Shown: positions 30,985-40,343, counted from the stretch's first letter. The stretch is DNA of 64,000 nucleotides from Longitalea arenae (GCF_016924755.1 NZ_JAFFJX010000001.1:558001-622000); one strand, 5' to 3'. Notes: a model not told the origin generated them from the letters alone. A program made the numbers and translations.

Positions 30985-33051
30985 TTACAGCTTATATTGA
31001 AATGAAATGCCGCCAAAATAGTTAATACCTGGGGCGGCATTATAATACCGGCCGCCGGCAGCATTAATATCATTGCCCAGGCTATAGGTCACATCAAAAA
31101 CGTTGTCAACCCCGGCAAACAGGTCCATTATGATCGTCTTGCCTAAAGGCCTGCGCCAGCCTGTGCGGCCTCCTGCCAGGTTATAGGAAGTGGCCATATC
31201 TGTATTCGCATCGTTCAAGGCAATGGGATCCCGGTAAAACCAGGTAAGATTTATATACCAGCCGGGGCTCGTAGTAAGATCTATACCTGCCGCTATGGAA
31301 TGGGCAGGAACTCCTGGCAGTTTGTTGCCTGAAAAATCGTTCGCCACCACTTTGTAATCCTGGTAACGGAACCGGTGCCAGGTATGGCTGGCCCATAACC
31401 GTGCACTATTTACAAAGCGGTTGCTGTTGGGCAATAACTGGTAACTGGCCTGTGATTCAATGCCGCGTTGGCGGGTGCTGCCTGCATTTTCGAAATAATC
31501 TGCGCCGCTGGCATCGCGGCGCTGCACTATGGCATTTTGTAACTGGTAATAGAATGCATTTACTTCTACGTATAAACGTTGCTGTAACCAGCTGCTTTTA
31601 ACACCTGCTTCATAATTCAATCCATGCTCGGCCTGCAGGCCGGTATTAATGATGCTGGTAGAGGGCAGTATTTCAGCCGTTCCGGGCGGCGAAAAACCAC
31701 GGGATATACTCGCATACATAAGCAGGCCCGGAATGATCTTTTTTGAGATGGCAAGCCGCGGCGCCCATTCGCTATTGAAACTGGCGCTCAGTTTACCGGT
31801 CTCCGGGCCGGTTAAGCGGGTAATGGTGATAGAAGATTTATTGATGCTAAGGCCTGCACTTACCGACCAGTCGCCCGGTAAACGCAGATCACCCTGTACA
31901 AAACCCGAATAAATATAATTGTCTATATCATCATCGGTTTGCACGGTATCGGGTTGCCCGCCTGCATTACCGAATGTTTTGGTGTTAAAGAAGCCGCGTT
32001 GCCCTTCCCCGCCAAAGGAAAGCTGAAGGCTGCTGCTTTGCCACTGCCTGTTGAGCGTAAAAACGGTACGGCCGCCAAAATGGGGTTCGCTTCTTCTTTC
32101 ATAATTGCGGATGGCCGGGTTTTTTATGTTGGAAAAAGCGCCATAAACTACCGATGTGTTCTGAAAGTTTTCGGTAAACCGGTATTGATGGGTAATACCT
32201 GCGAGGAATGTTTTCTGGTAAATAGCGGCCCCGGCGTCCTGGGCACCGGGAAAAGCGCCTGCTGCCGGCCGGGCCGATTTCGGATTCGCGTTAAATTGAG
32301 CAGCTGTTAATCCACCTGGTGTTTGGTAGTACAGGTCGCCGTACATTACCGAAGCAGCCAGTTGTTGTTTATCGCTGGCTTTGTACCGGGTTTCCCAGGT
32401 AGCTACATCGCGCCGCATCCGGCTTTGATCGCGGTAACCATCGCTGGTTAAACGGGCATAGCCAAATGTATTGTTATGATCACCGTCGCCCAGTGTTACC
32501 TGCGCATTGATGTTTTGTAAATTATAGCTGCCGGTTGTATAATGCAGGTTTATGCCTGCCGCTTTGTTGTCGGCCTGGCTGTTGATCAGCACCGCACCGC
32601 CGGTACCTGCTCCATACAAACTGCTGGCCGGTCCCTTGAGCACTTCTATGGAATTTACATTGAAATAGCTGAGCTGATTGAGGTAAGTATTGCCGCCCGG
32701 ATCTGTGAACGGGATACCGTTCCAGTATACTTTTACATTTCGAACCCCGAAAGGCGAGCGCAGTGTACTGCCGCGTATGTTTAACCGGTAGCTGCCGGGT
32801 GATCTTTCTTCCATATGCACGCCGGGCGTGGCATTCAGGGCAGGTAAAAAACTGGTATTGTTGTATCGCTCCAGCTGCGCTGCATTAATTACATTAACGG
32901 CGGCTGATACTTCTTTCAACTGGCGGTGTTGTTCATAGGCTTTCACTACCACCTCCTGCAAGGTACGCGTGGTATCCTGTGAATGATGCTGCTGTGCCTG
33001 CAGTGATACACTGGCTAGAGCTGTTAAAAAGATAAGGACCCAGTTTTTCAT
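30985..33051 (-). CDS. TonB-dependent receptor
   Basis: A 688-residue outer-membrane receptor. It has a signal peptide (residues 1-19, SVSLQAQ), a TonB-box-like LQEVVVKAYEQHRQL, and a plug (about 35-150) with NATPGVHMEERSPGSYRLNIRGS and EVLKGPASSLYGAGTGGAVLI. The barrel ends in FQYKL, without the usual final aromatic. It resembles siderophore/iron-complex receptors (FecA-like), but the ligand cannot be read from sequence. The gene ends 70 bp before the riboswitch promoter and points towards it, so it is a separate unit. It is divergent from an amino acid permease. Confidence 0.9.
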   Translation of the reverse strand: MKNWVLIFLTALASVSLQAQQHHSQDTTRTLQEVVVKAYEQHRQLKEVSAAVNVINAAQLERYNNTSFLPALNATPGVHMEERSPGSYRLNIRGSTLRSPFGVRNVKVYWNGIPFTDPGGNTYLNQLSYFNVNSIEVLKGPASSLYGAGTGGAVLINSQADNKAAGINLHYTTGSYNLQNINAQVTLGDGDHNNTFGYARLTSDGYRDQSRMRRDVATWETRYKASDKQQLAASVMYGDLYYQTPGGLTAAQFNANPKSARPAAGAFPGAQDAGAAIYQKTFLAGITHQYRFTENFQNTSVVYGAFSNIKNPAIRNYERRSEPHFGGRTVFTLNRQWQSSSLQLSFGGEGQRGFFNTKTFGNAGGQPDTVQTDDDIDNYIYSGFVQGDLRLPGDWSVSAGLSINKSSITITRLTGPETGKLSASFNSEWAPRLAISKKIIPGLLMYASISRGFSPPGTAEILPSTSIINTGLQAEHGLNYEAGVKSSWLQQRLYVEVNAFYYQLQNAIVQRRDASGADYFENAGSTRQRGIESQASYQLLPNSNRFVNSARLWASHTWHRFRYQDYKVVANDFSGNKLPGVPAHSIAAGIDLTTSPGWYINLTWFYRDPIALNDANTDMATSYNLAGGRTGWRRPLGKTIIMDLFAGVDNVFDVTYSLGNDINAAGGRYYNAAPGINYFGGISFQYKL

Positions 33052-33107
33052 TTGCTATGCGTGAATTAACCCTAAAGGTAAATGCAAATATTAATTAACT
33101 TTCATTA

Positions 33108-34442
33108 ATGAAGTCGTCCCGCTTAAATTTATTCGATCTCACAATGATCGTCGTCAGCCTGGTAATAGGCATGGGCATTTTTCGTACCCCGGTAAATGTA
33201 GCCCGGCAGGCGGGCTCGGCAGATATGTTTTTCATTGCCTGGATCATGGGCGGACTGGTGGCCTTATGCGGGGCATTGACCTATGCCGAAATTGGTTCAA
33301 GGTATCCGGTTACCGGCGGCTATTACAAGATCTTTTCCTATTGCTACCATCCTTCTGTAGCCTTTGCCATCAATTGTATTATCCTGGTGTCAAATGCCGC
33401 TTCCCTGGCCGGGGTGGCGCTGATAGGGTCAGAATACCTGGCGAATGTATTATTCAAAGACCATTCCAGCATCGATTCCCTCAAGCTCCTTATTTCTACG
33501 ATAGCGGTGATCCTTTTTTATGGCGTGAACCTGATGGGCCTTAAAATGAGTGCCCAAACCCAGAATGTGCTCACGGTGATCAAGATCGGGGTGGTGGTAT
33601 TTTTGATCAGTGCCTTGTTCACCGGCGACTATGCCGCTGCGGTTACCCCAGCCAGTTCGGAAACGCCCGGTCTCATGAGCACATTAAAAGCTTTTGGCGC
33701 CTGCCTGGTAGCAGTGAGTTTTACATATGGCGGCTACCAACAAACGATAAATTTCGGCGGGGAGGTTCAAAATCCGTCAAAAATTTTACCAAAAGGGATA
33801 ATTTTTGGCATTGCTATAATAATGTTGCTGTATATTACAATTAATTACACCTATTATAAGGTGATAGGTTTTGGGAATTTAAAAGAAGCAGAATCCATTG
33901 CTGCTATTCTTGCCGGTAAATTGTTTGGAGAGAGGGGATTCACCATTCTATCGGTATTGTTGTTCCTGTCTGTGCTTGCCTATGTAAATGTATTGTTGAT
34001 GAGTAATCCGCGTGTTATGTATGCAATGAGTGATGAGGGCGTATTGCCGGCAATATTTAAAAAAGTAAGCACCAAAAGAAACGTAATAGTTGTTTCGCTC
34101 AGTGCCTTTACGACCTTGTGCCTGATCACCCTTTTTTATGGCAAAACCTTTGATGAGATCCTCGATCACACCATATTTTTGGATTCCATAGGCATGGCCA
34201 CTTCCGCTGGCACTATTTTTATTTTACGTAAAAGAGCTGTGGGAGACGATATAAAAAATAGTTACCGAATGAAGTTGTATCCATTGCTGCCGTTGATCTT
34301 TATTGCATCGTACCTCTTTGTGGGCACCAGTATTGCGATCAATACGCCAAAGGCGGCGTGGGTAAGCGCTTTGGTCTTCGCCGTTTTCTTTATACTGTAT
34401 TTTGTGTTACGTTTATTCAAGAAATCTCCTCAACCAAACTAA
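33108..34442 (+). CDS. APC family amino acid permease
   Basis: A 444-residue membrane protein with about 12 transmembrane helices. The first helix carries the substrate-site motif VVSLVIGMGIFRTP (G-x-G-I-F), and the next segment ALTYAEIGSRYPVTGGYYKIF is typical of the LAT/APC amino acid transporters. The family exchanges or imports amino acids; the substrate is not clear. A -7-like element TAACTTTC ends only 4 bp before the ATG, so the mRNA may lack a leader. The gene stops 5 bp before the PLP enzyme gene, so they are probably cotranscribed, which suggests a sulfur amino acid as the substrate. Confidence 0.9.
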   Translation: MKSSRLNLFDLTMIVVSLVIGMGIFRTPVNVARQAGSADMFFIAWIMGGLVALCGALTYAEIGSRYPVTGGYYKIFSYCYHPSVAFAINCIILVSNAASLAGVALIGSEYLANVLFKDHSSIDSLKLLISTIAVILFYGVNLMGLKMSAQTQNVLTVIKIGVVVFLISALFTGDYAAAVTPASSETPGLMSTLKAFGACLVAVSFTYGGYQQTINFGGEVQNPSKILPKGIIFGIAIIMLLYITINYTYYKVIGFGNLKEAESIAAILAGKLFGERGFTILSVLLFLSVLAYVNVLLMSNPRVMYAMSDEGVLPAIFKKVSTKRNVIVVSLSAFTTLCLITLFYGKTFDEILDHTIFLDSIGMATSAGTIFILRKRAVGDDIKNSYRMKLYPLLPLIFIASYLFVGTSIAINTPKAAWVSALVFAVFFILYFVLRLFKKSPQPN

Positions 34443-34447
34443 GTTAC

Positions 34448-35614
34448 ATGAACGACCTTTCGTACATTTTAAATGAATTAGGTGAAGATCGGGAGCAATA
34501 TTTCCGTGCTATCTCTCCGCCCATAATGCAAACCAGCAATTTCGCATTTAAAAAGGTGGACGATCTGCGTAAGGTGTTTGAGGACGAGTTCAGTACATAC
34601 CTGTATAGCCGCGGCTTAAACCCAACCGTTGATATCCTGCGCCAGAAGCTGGCTGCTTTGGATGAGGCCGAGGACTGCCTCGTCTTTAACAGCGGCGCTT
34701 CGGCCATCTTCGCTTCTGTTTTTTCGAATGTGCAAGCAGGTGACCATATCGTTTCAGTGCGCAATCCCTATACCTGGGCGCAAAGAATGTTCGATAATAT
34801 CCTGCCCCGCTTTGGCATTACCACTACTTATGTCGACGGCACCCACATAGAAAATTTTGAAAGGGCCATTCTTCCCAATACCAGGATCATTTACCTGGAA
34901 TCGCCCAACAGCTGGGATTTTGCTTTGCAGGACCTGCGGGCTGTTGCCGAACTGGCCAGGGCAGAAAATATTATAACTATTTGTGATAACAGCTACTGCA
35001 CACCCCTGTACCAAAAGCCGGTGGCCATGGGTATTGATATGGTCTTGCAATCGGCCACAAAATATATAGGCGGCCATAGCGATGTGGTGGCCGGCGTATT
35101 AACAGGCACCCGCCAGATGATGAAAAAGATCTTCGACAATGAGCTGCTGAACATGGGTAATGGCATTACGCCCTTCAATGCATGGCTGCTCATTCGCGGC
35201 CTGCGTACGCTGCCCATTCGCCTTGAACGCATTTCCAGCACCACTGCCAAAGTGGTAGAATACCTGAAAAAACACCCCCAGGTAGAAGAAGTGATCTTTC
35301 CCTTCGATCCCTCGTTTCCGCAATATGAACTGGCCCGCGAACAAATGAGCGGGGCCTGTGGCCTGTTCACCCTTGTAATGAAGGCAGAAAAAATGCAACA
35401 GATTGTAACCTTCTGCGAATCCCTGCGACATATTCTAATGGCTGTAAGCTGGGGTGGTCATGAAAGCCTGGCCATTCCCCGCTGCGCTTCCATAAAACCA
35501 GAGCATTTCGATGCCGGTAACCGGGCGCACAAGATGATCCGGTTCTATGTAGGTCTGGAAGACCCCGATTACCTGATCGCCGATTATGAGCAGGCTTTTG
35601 CAAAAAGCCGGTAG
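34448..35614 (+). CDS. PLP-dependent trans-sulfuration family enzyme (gamma-lyase/synthase)
   Basis: A 388-residue Cys/Met metabolism PLP enzyme. The cofactor lysine is Lys205 in SATKYIGGHSD. Other motifs are YSRGLNPTVDILRQKLAALD, NSGASAIFASVFS, and CDNSYCTPLYQKP, with the usual Asp stacking on PLP. It could be a cystathionine gamma-synthase, gamma- or beta-lyase, or methionine gamma-lyase; these are not reliably split by eye. ATG at 34448 is chosen because the longer frame (from 34358) overlaps the permease gene. The pair permease-lyase suggests uptake and breakdown of a sulfur amino acid. Confidence 0.9.
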   Translation: MNDLSYILNELGEDREQYFRAISPPIMQTSNFAFKKVDDLRKVFEDEFSTYLYSRGLNPTVDILRQKLAALDEAEDCLVFNSGASAIFASVFSNVQAGDHIVSVRNPYTWAQRMFDNILPRFGITTTYVDGTHIENFERAILPNTRIIYLESPNSWDFALQDLRAVAELARAENIITICDNSYCTPLYQKPVAMGIDMVLQSATKYIGGHSDVVAGVLTGTRQMMKKIFDNELLNMGNGITPFNAWLLIRGLRTLPIRLERISSTTAKVVEYLKKHPQVEEVIFPFDPSFPQYELAREQMSGACGLFTLVMKAEKMQQIVTFCESLRHILMAVSWGGHESLAIPRCASIKPEHFDAGNRAHKMIRFYVGLEDPDYLIADYEQAFAKSR

Positions 35615-35629
35615 TTTAGCCCGGCTTTA
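35603..35629 (+). terminator. weak terminator-like hairpin over the PLP gene stop
   Basis: AAAGCCGG (35604-35611) and CCGGCTTT (35621-35628) pair perfectly, with the stop codon in the loop. The T run is only three bases. The remaining bases up to 35848 show nothing recognisable. Confidence 0.45.
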
Positions 35630-35848
35630 GCATACCTGGTTCCAGGCCCGGGAGTAACGTGAATAATTGGTGTTGGCGCCACCTCATCAATGAGCCGGTG
35701 TTGCGGTAAAACCGTATGTTGAAGAACAGTTCCTCAGCATCCGGAATGCTGTGTTTACAGGTTTCTATACATGCGTTTATTCATTTTTTTAACTGACCGT
35801 TTATCAAAAACAAGCTGGTTCGCCTGTCATTACAATTACTTTTGGAAA

Positions 35849-37300
35849 ATGAAACTCCTATTATTTATTCCTCTTTTTATATGCTGCCTTTCATCGGGCG
35901 CATGGGCGCAGGATAACTGGGATTTGCGGCGTTGTGTAGAATATGCCCTGGCCAACAATATTGCTGTGCAGCAATCAACGGTTCAGGCCGGGGTGGCTGA
36001 AATAAGTGAAAAACAAACCAGGTGGTCGCAATACCCCAGCGCCGATTTCAGCACCAATACCGGCCTGCAATGGGGCCGCTCCATTGACCCTACCACCAAC
36101 CAGTTTACCAGTAACCAGTTATTATACCAGGGATATAATTTTAGTGCAGGCGTCACTGTTTTTAACTGGCATCGTATTAAGAATAATATTATTTCGGCCA
36201 GCCTGAATACCGATGCTGCTAAAATGGATGTGGAGCGCATTAAAAATGAAGTGTCGCTGAATGTGGCCACTTATTACTTACAGGTGTTACTGGCAAGGCA
36301 ACAAATAAAAATTGCCAGTGTGCAAATGCAGCAGACAAAAGACCAGCTGGAAGTGGCGCGCAAAAGAGTGGCTGCCGGTGCTGCGCCCGAGCTGGATGCG
36401 CTTACCCTTGAAGGACAGTACGCCACCGACAGCGCCAACTATATCTCTGCCCGCGCCACTGCCGATCAGAACCTGCTGCAATTGAAACAGGTATTGAATA
36501 TAGATGCCGGTAAACTCTTTGATATCACTACACCTCCGGTAGAAGAAATTCCGGTGGAGCCTATTTTGCAATTACAACCCGAAACGGTTTTCCAGATCGC
36601 CCTGCAAAATCAGCCGGCGCAAAAAGTAAATCAATTGCGTTTGCGCTCGCTGGAAGCTGCCTTGCGCGCCAGCCGGGCGGCCATGTACCCAACTATTTCG
36701 GTGGGCGGTACACTGGGTACTAACTTCTCCAGCGCCGACAAAAAAGTAACCGGTTTTACGTTAAACGGCTACTCACCGAATGGCGATGTGGTGCGTTTAT
36801 CTGGTGCAGAATACCCGGTATTTACACCGAATGTGCAGGTAGCCCAGGGTAAAAAATCCTTTGGTGAACGCTGGGATGGCTGGGGTACACAAATAAACAA
36901 TAACTTCCGCCAAAGCCTGGGCCTGAGTATAACGGTGCCCATTATCAGTGGCGGTACTGCCCGCTTTAATTACCAGCGATCAAAACTGGATATTAAAAAT
37001 GCCGAACTTACCAAAGCGCTGGCCGATCAAACCCTGAAGAACGATATTTATAAAGCTTATTACAGCGCATCGGCTGCCCTTGAAAAATTCAATGCAACCA
37101 AACTAACCCTCGACGTTACACAACGATCCTTTGACATTGCTAAAAAAAGGAACGAGCTGGGTTTACTCAGTACATTCGATCTCATTATCAGTCAGGCCAA
37201 TTTAACCCGTGCTAAATTTGATATGGCTTCCGCCCAGTTTGATTATGTTTTTAAAATGAAGGTGCTGGAGTTTTATAAAGGGCAGGGCATCAAATTATAA
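35849..37300 (+). CDS. TolC family outer membrane efflux protein
   Basis: A 483-residue outer-membrane channel protein. A signal peptide (residues 1-21, SSGAWAQ) is followed by two halves rich in long helices with the TolC pattern (WDLRRCVEYALANNIAVQQS; later ELGLLSTFDLIISQANLTRAKF). It forms a trimeric tunnel through periplasm and outer membrane. ATG at 35849 gives the signal peptide; the frame opens earlier at 35771. A membrane fusion protein follows after 107 bp, so the two form an export system. No inner-membrane pump gene lies in the window next to them. Confidence 0.92.
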   Translation: MKLLLFIPLFICCLSSGAWAQDNWDLRRCVEYALANNIAVQQSTVQAGVAEISEKQTRWSQYPSADFSTNTGLQWGRSIDPTTNQFTSNQLLYQGYNFSAGVTVFNWHRIKNNIISASLNTDAAKMDVERIKNEVSLNVATYYLQVLLARQQIKIASVQMQQTKDQLEVARKRVAAGAAPELDALTLEGQYATDSANYISARATADQNLLQLKQVLNIDAGKLFDITTPPVEEIPVEPILQLQPETVFQIALQNQPAQKVNQLRLRSLEAALRASRAAMYPTISVGGTLGTNFSSADKKVTGFTLNGYSPNGDVVRLSGAEYPVFTPNVQVAQGKKSFGERWDGWGTQINNNFRQSLGLSITVPIISGGTARFNYQRSKLDIKNAELTKALADQTLKNDIYKAYYSASAALEKFNATKLTLDVTQRSFDIAKKRNELGLLSTFDLIISQANLTRAKFDMASAQFDYVFKMKVLEFYKGQGIKL

Positions 37301-37317
37301 ATTGCCGGCAGGGTAAG

Positions 37318-37363
37318 GTGTGCCACACTTATCGCTGGCTTTGTTAAACGAAAGGTGGCACAC
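37318..37363 (+). other. inverted repeat between tolC-like and MFP genes
   Basis: GTGTGCCAC (37318-37326) and GTGGCACAC (37355-37363) form a perfect 9-bp stem with a 28-base loop, followed by TTTATAAT. It could attenuate read-through or serve as an operator. Confidence 0.5.
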
Positions 37364-37407
37364 TTTATAATAGTTCATGAGATTCTAAACCGCGACAACC
37401 AATCATT

Positions 37408-38784
37408 ATGAAGAAGAAAAAATTATTGTGGATCATTCTTGGCCTTGGGGTACTGGTGATCATGCTGGTAGGCCTTAAAAGCGCTGGTGTTATAGGTAAA
37501 GAAGAAGGTTTGAAAGTGGCCACTGAAAAAGTGCAACTCCGCAATATAACCGAAACCGTAAATGCCAGTGGTAAAGTGTTTCCTGAAATAGAAGTTAAGG
37601 TAAGTCCTGATATTTCCGGCGAAATTGTAGAACTGCAGGTGAAGGAAGGCGATAGTGTTCGTAAGGGGCAGATCCTGGCAAAGATCTATGCAGATATTTA
37701 TTCTACCCAGCGTAACCAGGCTGCAGCAGAAGTGAACCGCCAGCAGGCATTGGTAGATAACAGCAAGGCACAGCTGGAAAGCCTTGAGTCTGCGCTGCAA
37801 CTGGCGAAAAGAACTTTTGAACGGCAAAAGCAGCTGAAAGCAGACAAGATAATTTCTGAAGCAGAGTTTGAGCAGGCCCAAAACTCCCTGCAAACGGCAC
37901 AGGCAAATTACAATGCCGCTTTACAGAACATTCGCAGCGGCGAAGCCGGTATCGCCAGTACAAGGGCTACGCTTGAAAGAGCGAATAAAGACCTCAGCCG
38001 TACGGCCGTTTTATCACCCATGAGTGGTGTAGTATCTTTGCTGAATGTAAAAGCCGGTGAAAGGGTGGTAGGTAATTCTATGATGGCGGGTACTGAAATG
38101 ATGCGCATCGCCGATATGAGCATTATTGAAGTACAGGTAGAAGTGGGCGAGAATGATATCCCTAAAGTAAAAATGGGCGATTCCGCCCTCGTGGAAGTAG
38201 ACGCCTATAACAACCGGAAATTCAAAGGCATTGTGACCCAGATCGCCAGCAGTAATACTACTGCCAGCACAACGGCTGGTGCCACATCAAACGACGTCAC
38301 CAATTATAAAGTGCATATCAGGTTGCTGCGTGAATCATATCAGGATCTGCTCGATCCCGAAAGGCCGCGGCGTTTTCCTTTCCGCCCCGGAATGAATGCC
38401 AGCGCCGATATTCAAACCCGCACAAAAAGCAATGTACTCGCAGCCGCTATCAACGCCGTTAGCACCCGCGAAAAAGGGACTGACAAAGTAGTAGGTGAAA
38501 ACAAGGATAAAGATCAAAAAGAGGGGAACAATGCAGATGATGAAAGCAAATCAACCGATGCCGATCTCGATGAAGTCGTGTTCGTATTGAAACCAGACGG
38601 TACTGTAAGAAAAGCAGTGGTGAAAACCGGTATCCAGGACATCAACTATATTGAAGTTACCGAAGGACTGAAAGCAGGGGATGAAATAGTGGTGGCGCCT
38701 TATAATGTCATCAGCAAAACATTGAAAGAAGGCACTAAAGTTAAAGTGGTGCCGAAGGATAAATTATTTGAGGTGAAGAAATAA
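37408..38784 (+). CDS. periplasmic adaptor (HlyD/MacA-like membrane fusion protein)
   Basis: A 458-residue membrane fusion protein. One N-terminal transmembrane helix (about 4-24) anchors it. A lipoyl half-motif (VSPDISGEIVELQVKEGDSVRKGQILAKI) is followed by a coiled-coil hairpin (about 105-195), the second lipoyl half, a beta-barrel and a membrane-proximal domain. A Lys/Asp-rich insert of about 25 residues (near 365-390) is unusual and probably a loop. It should link the TolC-like channel upstream to an inner-membrane ABC or RND pump. That pump is not encoded downstream; gpsA follows instead. Confidence 0.92.
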   Translation: MKKKKLLWIILGLGVLVIMLVGLKSAGVIGKEEGLKVATEKVQLRNITETVNASGKVFPEIEVKVSPDISGEIVELQVKEGDSVRKGQILAKIYADIYSTQRNQAAAEVNRQQALVDNSKAQLESLESALQLAKRTFERQKQLKADKIISEAEFEQAQNSLQTAQANYNAALQNIRSGEAGIASTRATLERANKDLSRTAVLSPMSGVVSLLNVKAGERVVGNSMMAGTEMMRIADMSIIEVQVEVGENDIPKVKMGDSALVEVDAYNNRKFKGIVTQIASSNTTASTTAGATSNDVTNYKVHIRLLRESYQDLLDPERPRRFPFRPGMNASADIQTRTKSNVLAAAINAVSTREKGTDKVVGENKDKDQKEGNNADDESKSTDADLDEVVFVLKPDGTVRKAVVKTGIQDINYIEVTEGLKAGDEIVVAPYNVISKTLKEGTKVKVVPKDKLFEVKK

Positions 38785-38786
38785 AA

Positions 38787-38876
38787 AGGCAACGAGGCAT
38801 AAAGGCAAAATGATACTGGTCTGTTTTAGAGACTTTTATCCTGATGCCTCTATGCCTTTGTGCCTTTATGCCTATT
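38787..38876. repeat. facing 8-bp-period arrays before gpsA
   Basis: The left arm has three octads starting AGGCA (38787-38810). The right arm has four octads starting TGCCT (38845-38876). AGGCATAAAGGCA (38795-38807) pairs perfectly with TGCCTTTATGCCT (38861-38873), a 13-bp inverted repeat. The right arm ends inside the gpsA -7 element. Confidence 0.88.
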
Positions 38877-38880
38877 TTTG
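38873..38880 (+). promoter_or_regulatory. -7 promoter element of gpsA
   Basis: TATTTTTG matches the Bacteroidota consensus TAnnTTTG, 17 bp before the gpsA ATG. No clear -33 element is present; the octad array occupies that region. Confidence 0.6.
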
Positions 38881-38897
38881 GGCAAACAAAAAATTAC

Positions 38898-39935
38898 ATG
38901 CAACTGGGAATTATTGGCAGTGGCAGCTGGGCTACGGCATTGGCAAAAATTTTTACCGACAATAAACAAGTGTTAAACTGGTGTGTACGATCGCAGGAAA
39001 TTGTAAAACATATCCAACACCGGCACCATAATCCGGGCTATTTAAGTTCGGTTTATTTTGATACCAATTTGCTGAACCTTCATACTGATATAGCTGCAAC
39101 CGTTGCAGCCAGTGATTGCATCCTCATCGCCGTTCCGTCGGCCTATGTAACGGCTTCGCTTAAAGAACTTCCCGCGAATGCATTTGAAAACAAAAAAGTG
39201 ATCTCGGCCGTAAAAGGTATCCTGCCGGATAATAATCTTTTATTGAACGATTACCTGAAAGAAAAATTCAACCTGCCTTTATCGGATTACTTCACGGTAA
39301 TGGGACCCTGTCACGCTGAAGAAGTGGCTTCCGAAAAACTCTCTTACCTTACTTTTTCCGGCATAGATGTAATGATGGCAGAAAAAATTGCCGCCTGTTT
39401 TACGACTGAATATCTCAATACCATTGTTAACAGTGATGTGTATGGTGTGCAATATGCGGCCGTGCTGAAAAACATTTATGCCCTTGGCGCCGGCATAGCG
39501 CATGGCCTGGAATACGGTGATAACTTTTTAAGCGTACTGATCGCGAATTGCGCCGATGAAATGGCTGGCTTTTTAAAGAAGATAGGCATCAAACATATTG
39601 AAGTAGGCGTACATGAAGGCGAAGATCCCATAACACACCGGCAAACGCAAAATTATGCGGCATCTGTTTACCTGGGCGATCTGCTGGTGACCTGTTATTC
39701 ATTGCATAGCCGTAACCGTACCTTTGGCAATATGATCGGTAAAGGATATTCCGTGCGGGCCACACAACTTGAAATGAACATGGTGGCCGAAGGGTATAAC
39801 GCCAGCAAATGTATTTACCTGGTGAATAAGCAAATAGGGGCCGAAATGCCCATAGCGGAAACCGTTTACCGCATTTTATGGGAAAATGTTAAACCGCGTG
39901 AAGGCTTTAATCTTGTAGAAAAAAGCCTGGTCTAA
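38898..39935 (+). CDS. gpsA: NAD(P)H-dependent glycerol-3-phosphate dehydrogenase
   Basis: A 345-residue cytoplasmic enzyme that reduces dihydroxyacetone phosphate to sn-glycerol 3-phosphate for phospholipid synthesis. The N-terminal Rossmann motif is LGIIGSGSWATALAKIF. VISAVKGILPDNNLL and MGPCHAEEVASEK are the usual middle motifs, and the catalytic Lys lies in VLKNIYALGAGIAHGLEYGDN. ATG at 38898 places the GxGxxA motif at residue 7; the frame is open upstream to 38844, through the repeat region. Single gene, probably with its own promoter. Confidence 0.95.
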   Translation: MQLGIIGSGSWATALAKIFTDNKQVLNWCVRSQEIVKHIQHRHHNPGYLSSVYFDTNLLNLHTDIAATVAASDCILIAVPSAYVTASLKELPANAFENKKVISAVKGILPDNNLLLNDYLKEKFNLPLSDYFTVMGPCHAEEVASEKLSYLTFSGIDVMMAEKIAACFTTEYLNTIVNSDVYGVQYAAVLKNIYALGAGIAHGLEYGDNFLSVLIANCADEMAGFLKKIGIKHIEVGVHEGEDPITHRQTQNYAASVYLGDLLVTCYSLHSRNRTFGNMIGKGYSVRATQLEMNMVAEGYNASKCIYLVNKQIGAEMPIAETVYRILWENVKPREGFNLVEKSLV

Positions 39936-40061
39936 CCAACAATTACCCGCGGCCCTTGTAATAAAAACAGCATTGCTGCGACACATAAGAAATGCGCTAA
40001 CCGAAAACTCCGGTTTTTGATTAACACGTTAGCAAATCATCACATTAGCTAATTGGATTTT

Positions 40062-40172
40062 ATGCCTTTCTCATTAGGAACATATGGAGTTACTGCCCTG
40101 CTGGTGTTGGCCGGTATTGTTGCCGTCAATGAAGTGATCAAACACTTCAAAAAAGACCATTCTTCGGTCTGA
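40062..40172 (+). CDS. 36-residue single-pass membrane peptide
   Basis: A short ORF encoding MPFSLGTYGVTALLVLAGIV, then AVNEVIKHFKKDHSSV. One transmembrane helix (about residues 8-25) precedes a positively charged tail (KHFKK). A strong rho-independent terminator starts 32 bp after the stop codon, supporting a real transcript. No family is recognised. It is too short for usual gene finders. Small membrane peptides often regulate a larger membrane complex or act as toxins; neither is proven here. Confidence 0.6.
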   Translation: MPFSLGTYGVTALLVLAGIVAVNEVIKHFKKDHSSV

Positions 40173-40203
40173 TACTGCATAAGCAATTAATTGCCAAATA
40201 CTT

Positions 40204-40230
40204 AGGCCCCGAAAAACCGGGGCTTTTTTG
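40204..40230 (+). terminator. terminator after the 36-residue ORF
   Basis: GCCCCG (40206-40211) and CGGGGC (40218-40223) form a stem with a 6-base loop and are followed by TTTTTT. Confidence 0.9.
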
Positions 40231-40270
40231 GTATTGTATTTCCCTGAAAATCATAGCATTACAGGGCTTT

Positions 40271-40343
40271 CTTCGGGATTTCTTCGGGCCTTCCCAATGA
40301 GAACACCCGGTTTTCCCTGGGATATCCCGAAGAAATCCCGAAG
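40271..40343. repeat. perfect 18-bp inverted repeat, 37-bp loop
   Basis: CTTCGGGATTTCTTCGGG (40271-40288) is exactly complementary to CCCGAAGAAATCCCGAAG (40326-40343). It lies in the 377-bp gap between the small membrane peptide and hemW. Apart from this and a direct repeat of CAGACCCGG, the gap holds nothing recognisable. Confidence 0.9.
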
